NCBI GenBank assembly: GCA_035642415.1
Contig: DASQSI010000298.1
Coordinates: 1 to 14,663, forward strand
Direction: 5' to 3'
From: Rubrobacter_F sp035642415
GTDB lineage: Bacteria > Actinomycetota > Rubrobacteria > Rubrobacterales > Rubrobacteraceae
Length of the DNA stretch: 14,663 bases
A program made the translations under genes and the position numbers. Each line of letters begins with the position of its first letter. Position 1 is the stretch's first letter. Positions 7,004-14,284 of the stretch are shown here, piece by piece. The notes under the pieces are model-generated. The model had not been told where the DNA came from and did no database searches. It was given only the letters and a program-made list of their open reading frames with translations.

Positions 7004-7417
7004 TTATCTGTGACAGATTACCCAGCCTGAAGCAGGATATGGATCCGGCCAGTCTAACGGCCAGTTATAGGCTACCTCTTTATAGACGCTTGGGCCACCT
7101 TGGTCATGGTGGTGCTGGTAGTACCCCCCCCACAACCCGGAATGGAAGGGATAGCCCCAGGGCTTGGACTGGAGATACCAATCCTCGTCGCTGGTAAAGT
7201 CGTTAACGAGGAACTCAACGTAGTGATGGCCGTGACCTGTAGCATCATGCCAGATGCCCTTATCGATTCCCTTATAACATTGGTGACCAGCCGCATTAGA
7301 AGTAGGCTGCGGAGTGGGAGTGGGTGCTAGAGGCGATGTGCCCCGAGCGAACGGCGGCAAGCCGCTGGCCGCCAACAGCGCCGCCACCGCCAAAACCGCG
7401 ATTATGAGCCTTATGAT
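7004..7417 (-). CDS. Secreted His/aromatic-rich small protein, 137 aa, probable ATC start
   Basis: The frame is open on the minus strand from a TAG at 7423-7421. No ATG, GTG or TTG occurs before TTG at 7393-7391, yet a perfect AAGGAGG (7430-7424) sits 6 bases from an ATC codon (7417-7415). Starting there gives 'IIRLIIAVLAVAALLAASG', a normal signal peptide with a basic n-region; starting at TTG would drop the Arg. I therefore prefer ATC. After likely cleavage near the 'FARG' segment and a Pro/Thr-rich linker, the mature part is rich in His, Trp and Tyr ('HDATGHGHHYVEFLV', 'GGYYQHHHDQGG', 'YNWPLDWPDPYPASGW') with two Cys that could form a disulfide. It may bind metal or sugar; the family is not recognised. 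It lies 63 bp downstream of the phosphatase pseudogene, same strand. Confidence 0.7.
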   Translation of the reverse strand: MIRLIIAVLAVAALLAASGLPPFARGTSPLAPTPTPQPTSNAAGHQCYKGIDKGIWHDATGHGHHYVEFLVNDFTSDEDWYLQSKPWGYPFHSGLWGGYYQHHHDQGGPSVYKEVAYNWPLDWPDPYPASGWVICHR

Positions 7418-7423
7418 GGGCTA

Positions 7424-7430
7424 CCTCCTT
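7424..7430 (-). promoter_or_regulatory. Strong ribosome binding site that decides the ATC start
   Basis: AAGGAGG on the minus strand, 6 bases before ATC at 7417. This is near-ideal placement for that codon and 30 bases from the nearest canonical start (TTG, 7393), which is too far for direct use. Confidence 0.7.
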
Positions 7431-7479
7431 CCCGCCCGTTGAATCGGAGAACTGAAAATCGAAAAAGGTGAAGAACTGT

Positions 7480-7957
7480 TTACCTCTGGAGACGATTGAA
7501 AAGAAGGTTTACGTACCTAAGGAGCTGGCGTGCAGAGGCGCGGGATGCGATCATGGTGCTCCTGTAGGGATCTGGAACTTCTTCGTGGCAGAAACCGCAG
7601 TTTGCGTACCTGGGCAGGATGCGGGCCTCAAAGGAATACCCAAAGACTCGACGAAGTTCTCGGCGTACCGCGGTCCCATCGCGAGCACTGGGATGGTCCC
7701 TTCAAGCATTGTTTCGCTCGCTTGTCTTGTACGATGGTCTTCGACATAAATGCCAACCTCTTCTAGCGCAGCACTCGCGAGAGCCACAGGCTCACCTTTC
7801 AGTACCTTTACTCCTGCACTCTCGCCCTGGAAACCGAAGTCTCTATCTTCTGCAAGGGCGTGGCCAGCGCTTTGGCCATCGGGCTGCGGCATACGTTTGC
7901 CGTATAGATAAAGAGTACCTTCTTCAGGTAGTCCCCAATAGCTTTGCCTTCGGTCAA
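7480..7957 (-). pseudogene. Low-molecular-weight protein-tyrosine phosphatase, frameshifted and active-site dead
   Basis: Three consecutive minus-strand frames together spell a full family member. Frame 1 from TTG 7957: 'MTEGKAIGDYLKKVLFI' then 'YTANVCRSPMAKALA', which is the P-loop normally reading C-T-G-N-T-C-R-S-P-M-A. Frame 2: 'GESAGVKVLKGEPVALAS', 'LEEVGIYVEDHRTRQ', 'IPVLAMG', matching the family core. Frame 3: 'HEEVPDPYRSTMIASRAS' with the Asp-Pro-Tyr general-acid motif, ending in a helix and TAA at 7482-7480. Each junction (near 7859 and near 7630) is repaired by adding one base, giving 159 residues, the family's usual length. The nucleophilic Cys18 is Tyr (TAT at 7906-7904, one transition from TGT) and the P-loop Gly is Ala. 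Such phosphatases (Wzb type) dephosphorylate tyrosine kinases of capsule and exopolysaccharide export; this copy cannot. Confidence 0.85.
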
Positions 7958-8246
7958 CTATCACCCTACCCATCCACCCGGCGGCATTTAGACGCTCCCC
8001 TCAACCGTTTTATTTTGGTTTGAACCGTCTCTTTTCGCGCACCGGCATTATAGGAACACAGCAGCTCATTTCAAACTATTAGCCCTCCAACGACACTTAG
8101 GACTATAGGGGCTTCGGTTGAAAGTCAACTCTATCATTCTTCCTCGAGCCTGGCTGGTGCCTTGAGAAGGGTCTACTTGGGCCCCAGCTGACCCTGGCTA
8201 CAATCACTTCGATGCTCTTGACACGAAAACACGGAAAGGTTCGATC

Positions 8247-8726
8247 ATAACAAGCTCCAAGCCCAGGCTAACAAAAGAACCGCCCTCAAGAGCACGGGGC
8301 CCAAGACGGCCCAGGGAAAAGATGTCGCCCGCCTGAACTCTAGGAAGCACGGTATCCTCTCGCGAGAGGCCCTTCTTCCGGGAGAAGACGCACATGCCTT
8401 CGCAGCTCGGCGAGCGCTTGAGGGGCGAACTGCAGCCGGTGGGAGAGTTCGAGAGCTTCTCCGTGAGCGGATCAGCGGCAACTCAACCGGGAGATACCAG
8501 ACGAAGGCAAACAGAAGCATCAGGAAGCACTCTCTAGAGCCCAGGAGATGAAGGCCAAGCAAGACACACAGACTGCCCCATGCTTGGCAGAACCTTCATC
8601 CGGGGTGCCGAGAAGGCGAACGCCTTCTCGAAGCTCTCCCGCTACGAAACAGCGATAGAGCGAAGCCTCTATAAGGCGTTGCACGAGCTCCAACGCCTAC
8701 AAGCCGCCCGAATTGCCGGAAGGTAG
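8247..8726 (+). pseudogene. Decayed member of the widespread 'KSTGPKT' orphan protein family
   Basis: From about 8249 the plus strand reads 'NKLQAQANKRTALKSTGPKT' followed by 'AQGKDVARLNSRKHGILSRE' and 'ALLPGEDAHAF', the conserved N-terminus of a common, functionally unknown family (pattern: AN-x-x-NA-x-KSTGP-[RK]-T-x-x-GK ... N-x-x-[RK]-HG ... LPGED). The frame then degrades and stops at about 8550. A different frame (8580-8726) restores the family C-terminus: 'FSKLSRYETAIERSLYKAL' then 'HELQRLQAAR' and TAG. The intervening central region, normally about 100 residues, is mostly missing. No ATG precedes the N-terminus; ATA ACA AGC at 8247 may be the altered start (M-T-S in relatives). Family recognition is from memory of the motif, not from a search. 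Function is unknown, and this copy is not expected to make a product. Confidence 0.7.
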
Positions 8727-8834
8727 CGTTCAGCCCCCTGCAGCGATAGGCGTAAACGCCTCAGGGAACCCCAGGGAAGATCTCTAATAAATGGGTTCGT
8801 TTCGTAAAATGAAGCATATGGTACAATATCCCTT

Positions 8835-9040
8835 GCGTCGCCAAGTGTCATGACCCAGTACTGTGCAATCTAGTAGCTCTTCAAAACGTTCACATAACTT
8901 GCACGGACACAGCTCAAAGACCTCCTTGAATATCCTACGGATCGCCTCGGAGAAGAAGCAATGCACCCAGCGTGATGTCGGTACACCACGCGAGCAGAAG
9001 GGGTATAGCGAGCAGTGACGAGCTATGAATACCTCCCGAC
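8835..9040 (-). pseudogene. Possible shattered catalytic domain of the adjacent glycosylphosphotransferase
   Basis: Just past the stop of the truncated transferase, a shifted minus-strand frame (about 9040-8935) reads 'SSSLLAIPLLLAW', resembling the membrane-entry helix that opens the bacterial sugar transferase domain. A further frame then reads 'IRRIFKEVFELCPCKLCERFEELLD' style sequence (two pieces: 'FKEVFELCPCKLC' and 'ERFEELLD'), placed where relatives have the basic G-R-x-F-x-x-[WY]-K-F-R-[ST]-M and A-E-E-L-L elements. The match needs several frameshifts and substitutions, so this is a tentative call. Beyond about 8835 nothing further is recognisable. Confidence 0.35.
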
Positions 9041-9979
9041 GTCGGATAGGTCCAAAGCACGCCTGGCTCGCTGGGCCCAGGTGTCAACGAGGTCGCGCTT
9101 GATCTCTACTCCATAGGTACCTGCAAGCTCTCTAGCTACTACCGCTGAGGAAGTAACTCTCGTTAGGTCAGGCAGGTCCGCTATAACGATAATGTTTTGG
9201 AAGTAGCCGCTTGCCCGCTCGACGAACATGGTTAGGTCGGCGTGATGCGCGCCGGGCATAGCAAAAATGGCGGTATCAGCCTCCTGATCATGAGCCACAT
9301 CTAATACATCGGTGAGGGTTTCTAGCAGGGGAGCACCCTTAAATGCTTCCCTCACAAAAAATAAATGGTTATCAAAGACGGCGACGGGCCTGTACCCGAG
9401 GCTCCACTCTTTCTGCAGCATCGTCAACAACCGCACTCCAGCCTCACCGGCTCCCAAAATTACCACCGGCTTACCCCACAACCCGATCCTCCTGAGGCCC
9501 TGTTTCACCCAATGCCGCAACATCGGGGCTAAGAATAGGAGACCCAAAAAACCTACACCTAGTAACAGGCGCGAGAACGAGATTCCCACCTGAAAAGCTA
9601 AAGCGAAGATAGAAATTGTAGCCAAGGTAGCCCCAACAGCATAGATCTGGCGCCGCAGCTCCTCGGCCTCGTCCAGGCCATAGCCTGGATACAGCCCAAA
9701 CAACTTACGCATGCCAACCCATAATATGGTGTCGATCAGGATGCTGTTTGCCGCAAGTTCCGAGAGCGGCACACGTCCCAAAATGGTTCGAAAGACAAAT
9801 GCTACCTCCCAAACCAAAAACGCAAGCAAGGTATCCGATAGGACCAGTGCTAGGACAACCAAACCCTGTCTCCTAGACTGTTCCTGGAGTCCTAAGCGTG
9901 TGCCAACTTCGGATATAAGCTCGGCTAACGTTTCTCGCGAAGGTGTAGCCCAGTAGCTTGTTTCGCTCAGCCTCTTCAC
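9023..9979 (-). CDS. Truncated polyprenyl glycosylphosphotransferase (membrane and Rossmann-like part only), 318 aa
   Basis: GTG start at 9979 follows GGAGGGGGG. The protein has the N-terminal architecture of WbaP/WcaJ-type sugar-phosphate transferases: an N-terminal cytoplasmic segment, four membrane helices (about 38-66, 76-95, 112-130, 135-153), then a nucleotide-fold CoA-binding-like domain with 'VVILGAGEAGVRLL' (GxGxxG at 176-181) running to about residue 295. It ends at 'RARRALDLSDVGRYS'; intact relatives continue from the 'RALDL' point into a 180-200 residue catalytic domain that loads a hexose-1-phosphate on undecaprenyl phosphate. That domain is absent, so the product, if made, cannot catalyse the reaction. 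The full-length family is about 450-490 residues. It is likely a pseudogene of an exopolysaccharide locus; the upstream phosphatase pseudogene supports this. Confidence 0.82.
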   Translation of the reverse strand: MKRLSETSYWATPSRETLAELISEVGTRLGLQEQSRRQGLVVLALVLSDTLLAFLVWEVAFVFRTILGRVPLSELAANSILIDTILWVGMRKLFGLYPGYGLDEAEELRRQIYAVGATLATISIFALAFQVGISFSRLLLGVGFLGLLFLAPMLRHWVKQGLRRIGLWGKPVVILGAGEAGVRLLTMLQKEWSLGYRPVAVFDNHLFFVREAFKGAPLLETLTDVLDVAHDQEADTAIFAMPGAHHADLTMFVERASGYFQNIIVIADLPDLTRVTSSAVVARELAGTYGVEIKRDLVDTWAQRARRALDLSDVGRYS

Positions 9980-10663
9980 AAAGCCCCCCTCCGTTCTTCA
10001 GGCTGATTCAACTTTAAACTATATCTTACCGGATCTGATGCGGGTATGCAGAAAACGCGCTTCGATCTCCTCTAGCCAACGAGAGTAACTAGAGCCTGTC
10101 TGTACTAGCGTTCATTTTCTAAGGACTGGCAAGCGCTTTAAGACCGGGGTCCAACCGGTAAAGGAATTGAAGACACTGCTTTTGGGGTGGATCAACACCA
10201 CGAGCAACTTCTCCAGGTCTTGTTCGTGCTGCCGAGGATGATTCAAGTTGCTGCAGGCTTCCTCGAGTGCGTAGAAGCGAGGTAATAATTCGTGCTTTCG
10301 AGAACCTCCGGAAACCCGCATCAGGACGGTAGGCAAAAAACGTGGCGGCAGCATCCAAAAAGACAAGGCTCATGGAGGATCTCAATCGACCTTAGGGCTG
10401 TAGCGTGGAAAGGCCGCGGGGCCGAGCTCCAAAACGAATAGATAAGAACCAGAAGTAACCTGTCAGCGACCGGAGAGTCGGATGCACTTGTAAACCAAGC
10501 CGACCCCTACCCTCGCGTATAGGATCAGGAGCTACCTCAGTTGCGCAGGCCAAGGCCGCTCGCTCAAAACATCAAATCATTGCTGACAGAGAGCTAAATG
10601 ATGAACCGCCGGAACGAAAGATGGTTCGCCCATTGCGGGCATCAGCCACTGCTAGGTCAGCAC
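9980..10663. other. About 680 bp without a confident gene
   Basis: Two overlapping minus-strand frames occur at 10385-10119 and 10366-10112 (for example ending 'WTPVLKRLPVLRK'). Neither has a good ribosome site, and each looks like a fragment; I cannot place them in a family. The stretch next to 10010-10040 on the minus strand is AT-rich (GGTAAGATATAGTTTAAAG) and could hold the transferase promoter. The rest shows nothing. Confidence 0.35.
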
Positions 10664-13603
10664 CTACAGACGCCGCTGTTCGAGGAGTACCGATGCCTCT
10701 TCGCTTGGGAGTGGCTCGGAGAAATAGTACCCTTGAACCAAATCGCATTTCATCTTCCGCAACTCCCTCAGTTGCTCAGCAGTCTCTACTCCCTCAGCAA
10801 TCACCTTTAAGCCTAGAGCCTGGGCCAGGGTAATTATTGCCGACACGATGTTCGTATCTTTAGGGTCTTTTGCGATCTCCCTAACGAAGGAGCGGTCGAT
10901 CTTCAACAGTTCCACAGGGAAGCGCCTGAGGTAGGAAAGCGACGAGTAGCCAGTACCGAAGTCGTCGATAGCCCTGTGCACGCCTATGTCCTCAAGCTCT
11001 CGGAGCGATGCGTAGGTAGCCTGCGCATCCTCCATCGCAACGCCTTCCGTGATTTCAAGGCCTAGCCCGGAAGGATGCAGCCCCGTCTCTTGCAACACTT
11101 CAGCTACTTCATCATTCAGGTCCGGCCACCTAAACTGCTTGGCCGAGAGGTTCACCCACACCACCAAACCCGAGGTACTCTGGCTCTGCTCCCGCCACAT
11201 CCTAGCTTGCCAGCAGGCTGCCTCAAGCACCAGCTTCCCCAGCTGGAAAATGAGACCAGTTTCCTCGGCAGCGCCGATGAATTCGGAAGGGAGTACCAAC
11301 CCACGCTCCGGATGCTCCCAGCGCACCAATGCCTCCATGCCAACGATACTGCTATCCTCCAGCGCAATCATGGGTTGGTAGTAGACTCTGAACTCCCGGC
11401 GATCGATCGCCCGTCTGAGATCCCCCGCCAGCTCCAGACGCTTCAGAGCGTGGTTGCTTATTACGCCCAAGCCGGATCCTACGGAGTAAGTCCACCCGTT
11501 GCTCTTGGCCCGATACATCTCCATGTCCGCAAGGCGTAGCAGATCTTCGGCTCGGCGCCTATTAGAAGAAGTACCTCCCAAAACGATCCCTATGCTGGAC
11601 GTGCTGAACACCTCACGTTCTCCCAACACAAAAGGTGTTTGCAGCTCCTTCGCGATACACACCGCTATATCAACCGCATCGCTCTCGGCCTTAATGTCCT
11701 CAAGCAGGATAGCGAACTCATCCCCGCCAAGACGGGCGATTGTATCCTCAGGGCCCAAGCAGGTCTTCAAGCGCTCGGCCACCGCGATCAGTAGCTGGTC
11801 TCCCACCTCGTGACCTAAGCTATCGTTTACGAGCTTGAAGTTGTCCAGATCCATGAAGAGCACAGCGACATAGTGCTCGCCCTGCCTTGTGTGAGCCAAA
11901 GCGTGTTTGAGACGATCCATGAACAATGCTCGGTTCGACAGCCCCGTAAGGTGATCGTGGAACGCCTGATGCTGCAGCTGCTCCTCCAAGGCCTTGCGTT
12001 CGGTGATGTCGTTGAAGGTAACCACCGCACCTAATATTTTGTCGTCCTCAAGTATTGGGGTGCTCATATACTCAACGGGAAAACTCGTGCCGTCCTTTCT
12101 CCAGAATACTTCATCGTCGCTACTATGGGTAGCCCCATCCCTGAGCGCCGCATAGACCGGGCACTCATCCTTGGGGTAGGGAGCCCCGTCTGGTTTAGTG
12201 TGGTGCAGGACGTCATGTAGGGATCGGCCTAGGAGTTCTTCGATTTCCCATCCCGTTATACGCGCTGCAGCTGGGTTACCAAACGTGGCGTTCCCCTGCA
12301 TGTCCAAACCGTAAATCCCTTGACCTGCCGAGTTCAAAACCAGTTCGTTCTGACGCTTGAGCCGTTCAAGCGTCTGCTCGTACTGCTTGCGCTCGGTGAC
12401 GTCGTGGGCCGTTCCTAACGCTGTGGTGACCGCTCTACCGGCTTCGTCGAGTATGATATCAGCCTGAGATTGCACAGTACGCTCTGAACCGTCAGGGTGG
12501 AGCACGCGGAACTCGATATCATATGGCTTGCCTTCAAATAAGGCTTCGCGAACCGCCCTTTCTACAAGCTCCTTATCTTCGGGATGAACAGAGCTGGTGA
12601 AACTTTCGTACGTCGGCACGAACTCCTGGGGCCTGAAGCCGAAGATGCGATAAAGCTCGTCCGACCAATGTAGTTCGCCCGTCTCTCGGTTCCATTCCCA
12701 GCTCCCCAGGTGGGTCATCTCTTGGGCGTTGGCGAGGTTGACCTTGCTTCTTTCGAGCGCTTCCTCCGTCTGGATACGTTCGGTTATGTCCTGGACATTA
12801 GCGATGAAGTAGAGTGGGTGGCCCTCTGAATCGTCAATGAGTATAAAGCTCTGCCAAACCCAAATCGCATGACCGTCGGCGCGGAGGTAGCGGTTCTCTA
12901 GATGGTACCTGGGGTTTTCGCCTTGTTTGATGCGCCGCACGTAATCTAAACTGGAATCTAGATCGTCGGGGTGGCAAATCGCCTGCCACGTGGTGGCTTG
13001 CAACTCCTCGGCAGAGTAGCCAAGCATCTCGCATAGTGCCAGGTTTACCTGCAAGTATCGGCCTTCGAGGCTGACTAAGGCCAGGCCGATGGGCGCGTAA
13101 TCAAATACGTTTCTTAAGTAGTCCTGTGCCTCGGGCAGCGTATTGTAGGCCTGCTTGCGCTCGGAAATGTCGCGTATAACAGCCCTAAACAACCGGCTCT
13201 CAAGCTCGTGCGTTTCCTCTAAATATAACTCGATTAGAAACTCGCTACCGTCCTTGCGCAACCCTATAAGCTCAGTTGTGCCTCCTATAATGCGGGCCTC
13301 ACGTGTTTCTAGGTAACGTCGCAAACCATCTGTGCAGAGATCTCGGAACCGTTCTGGCATTAAAAGCGTAACTGGTTGTCCAATGACCTCCTCCGCTCTA
13401 TAGCCGAAGATACGTTCCCCTTCGCGGTCGAACGAGTAGACAATCCCATCGGGTGTAATAGTTATGACCGCACCGGAGGCTGTATCTACGATGTTGTGGT
13501 AGGGCGCTTCGCTTTTTCGCGGCTCACCATTAGCTTTCCCATGGCTAGTAGCGGCTTTAAAAAGAGCTTTTAGCCTATGTAGCGAGAGAGCCTTTGAACT
13601 CAT
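10664..13603 (-). CDS. Cyclic-di-GMP signalling protein: four PAS domains, GGDEF, EAL (979 aa)
   Basis: Soluble, with no membrane helix or signal peptide. Four PAS domains lie at about 36-150, 158-283, 290-407 and 418-540; three end in the PAC-type 'DI[ST]ERK' or 'DVTERK' linker. The GGDEF domain (about 545-710) begins 'DHLTGLSNR', has 'FMDLDNFKLVND' and an intact 'GGDEF' at 626-630, so diguanylate cyclase activity is expected. The inhibitory I-site, normally RxxD five residues before GGDEF, is GPED (617-620) and lacks Arg. The EAL domain (about 720-979) keeps 'EALVRW' (757-762), N818, E850, 'DDFG' at 880-883, K901, E937 and Q957, so phosphodiesterase activity is also plausible. ATG 13603 lacks a clear ribosome site. 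Nearby polysaccharide genes are broken, so its natural output is not obvious from the context. Confidence 0.95.
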   Translation of the reverse strand: MSSKALSLHRLKALFKAATSHGKANGEPRKSEAPYHNIVDTASGAVITITPDGIVYSFDREGERIFGYRAEEVIGQPVTLLMPERFRDLCTDGLRRYLETREARIIGGTTELIGLRKDGSEFLIELYLEETHELESRLFRAVIRDISERKQAYNTLPEAQDYLRNVFDYAPIGLALVSLEGRYLQVNLALCEMLGYSAEELQATTWQAICHPDDLDSSLDYVRRIKQGENPRYHLENRYLRADGHAIWVWQSFILIDDSEGHPLYFIANVQDITERIQTEEALERSKVNLANAQEMTHLGSWEWNRETGELHWSDELYRIFGFRPQEFVPTYESFTSSVHPEDKELVERAVREALFEGKPYDIEFRVLHPDGSERTVQSQADIILDEAGRAVTTALGTAHDVTERKQYEQTLERLKRQNELVLNSAGQGIYGLDMQGNATFGNPAAARITGWEIEELLGRSLHDVLHHTKPDGAPYPKDECPVYAALRDGATHSSDDEVFWRKDGTSFPVEYMSTPILEDDKILGAVVTFNDITERKALEEQLQHQAFHDHLTGLSNRALFMDRLKHALAHTRQGEHYVAVLFMDLDNFKLVNDSLGHEVGDQLLIAVAERLKTCLGPEDTIARLGGDEFAILLEDIKAESDAVDIAVCIAKELQTPFVLGEREVFSTSSIGIVLGGTSSNRRRAEDLLRLADMEMYRAKSNGWTYSVGSGLGVISNHALKRLELAGDLRRAIDRREFRVYYQPMIALEDSSIVGMEALVRWEHPERGLVLPSEFIGAAEETGLIFQLGKLVLEAACWQARMWREQSQSTSGLVVWVNLSAKQFRWPDLNDEVAEVLQETGLHPSGLGLEITEGVAMEDAQATYASLRELEDIGVHRAIDDFGTGYSSLSYLRRFPVELLKIDRSFVREIAKDPKDTNIVSAIITLAQALGLKVIAEGVETAEQLRELRKMKCDLVQGYYFSEPLPSEEASVLLEQRRL

Positions 13604-13918
13604 ACTAGTTACGACCTATCTGTAGCAGCATCTCTAACGAGGGAATTAAGCTCAAACCCCTAAGGAGATTGTAAGACCTTATCCTGGATTAGACCACCTG
13701 TGGCAAGCTCTTTACTCAGCTTTGCCTAGAAGTATCTGAAAAGTGCCTGCCAGGCTAAGCCAAGTATGGTTGGGTCCGCGGTTCATAACACAATAAGAGT
13801 GTAAGAAGCCTCCTCTTTCGTGTCTCGGCAAAGCATTTTCGTAGAGGTCATTCTCTTGCTTTAGCCTCCTAGCTTCCTCCTCGGCCGTGCTGTGCGTCCT
13901 CTGGGTGAGGTTGATATC

Positions 13919-13958
13919 TATACCACTACTGTATAAACAGTTATACCGTTACTGTATA
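13919..13958. promoter_or_regulatory. Two tandem palindromic operator-like sites, TATAC-N7-GTATA
   Basis: Site 1 spans 13919-13935 and site 2 spans 13942-13958. Each is an inverted repeat TATAC...GTATA with a 7-bp spacer, and the 18-bp units beginning at each site agree at 16 of 18 positions. The centres are 23 bp apart, about two helical turns, so two dimers would bind on the same face. The block is clearly more AT-rich than its surroundings. It lies between the divergent cyclic-di-GMP gene (start 13603) and the XRE gene (start 14285), about 320 bp from either. Confidence 0.6.
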
Positions 13959-14043
13959 AGATTTCTGTGTACTCTCGGTGAGTTTTAGACGCTTGCACAT
14001 CTCAACAGCCGTCCTTCGCTCCAGCCTTATGGACATCTCTTGT

Positions 14044-14060
14044 AGCACCGCTGCGGTGCT
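14044..14060. repeat. Perfect 17-bp odd palindrome
   Basis: AGCACCGC and GCGGTGCT are exact reverse complements around a single T. It could be a second regulator site in the same gap, or part of a decayed reading frame; a hairpin with a 1-nt loop would be strained. Confidence 0.4.
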
Positions 14061-14284
14061 GGCCGAAACCTCTCCTGCTTCATCGCGGATATCATATGGG
14101 CTGGTGTCCTCGCCTGGCCGCGAGGCTCTAAGTCTATAGAGGCTATCTATAGAGACGAGCCAGGTGCGTTTGACTCCTTAGAGCTAAACTTTAAATGCCG
14201 CAACCTTCTAAGGCTCTGTCCTTTTTGCCTGCCGCGCACAGTCGCCGGGCGAAGCCTCAAACTCTATGAGAGACTTCCAGACAT

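Larger units (their letters stand above)
13604..14284. other. 680-bp gap with operator-like repeats and start-less open frames
   Basis: On the minus strand, codons 14177-13944 are open for 78 codons and 13948-13712 for 79, but neither has ATG, GTG or TTG near its beginning. The second contains 'STAEEEARRLKQENDLYE', which resembles the leucine-zipper part of IS3-type OrfA transposases, so decayed genes are possible. The gap also holds the palindromes listed separately. No tRNA or terminator was found. Confidence 0.4.

Noticed and set aside
7551..7973. A 140-codon minus-strand frame that could be called as a stand-alone hypothetical protein
   Set aside because: Only its centre matches the phosphatase family; both ends are out-of-frame readings of the same gene, so the pseudogene model is better.
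8245..8562. 105-codon minus-strand frame with hydrophobic stretches
   Set aside because: It is the complement of the KSTGPKT-family remnant, which explains the sequence on the plus strand.
8609..8630. Perfect 10-bp inverted repeat with a 2-nt centre (CGAGAAGGCG/CGCCTTCTCG), terminator-like
   Set aside because: It lies inside the recognisable C-terminal coding remnant ('GAEKANAFSKL') with no T-run, so it is best explained by codon content.
10112..10385. Two overlapping minus-strand frames of about 85 codons upstream of the transferase
   Set aside because: No ribosome site, no family resemblance and mutually exclusive frames; mentioned only in the description of the gap.
14133..14153. Two TCTATAGA palindromes 13 bp apart
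   Set aside because: Short self-complementary AT-rich octamers with little flanking identity; weaker than the nearby TATAC-N7-GTATA pair.
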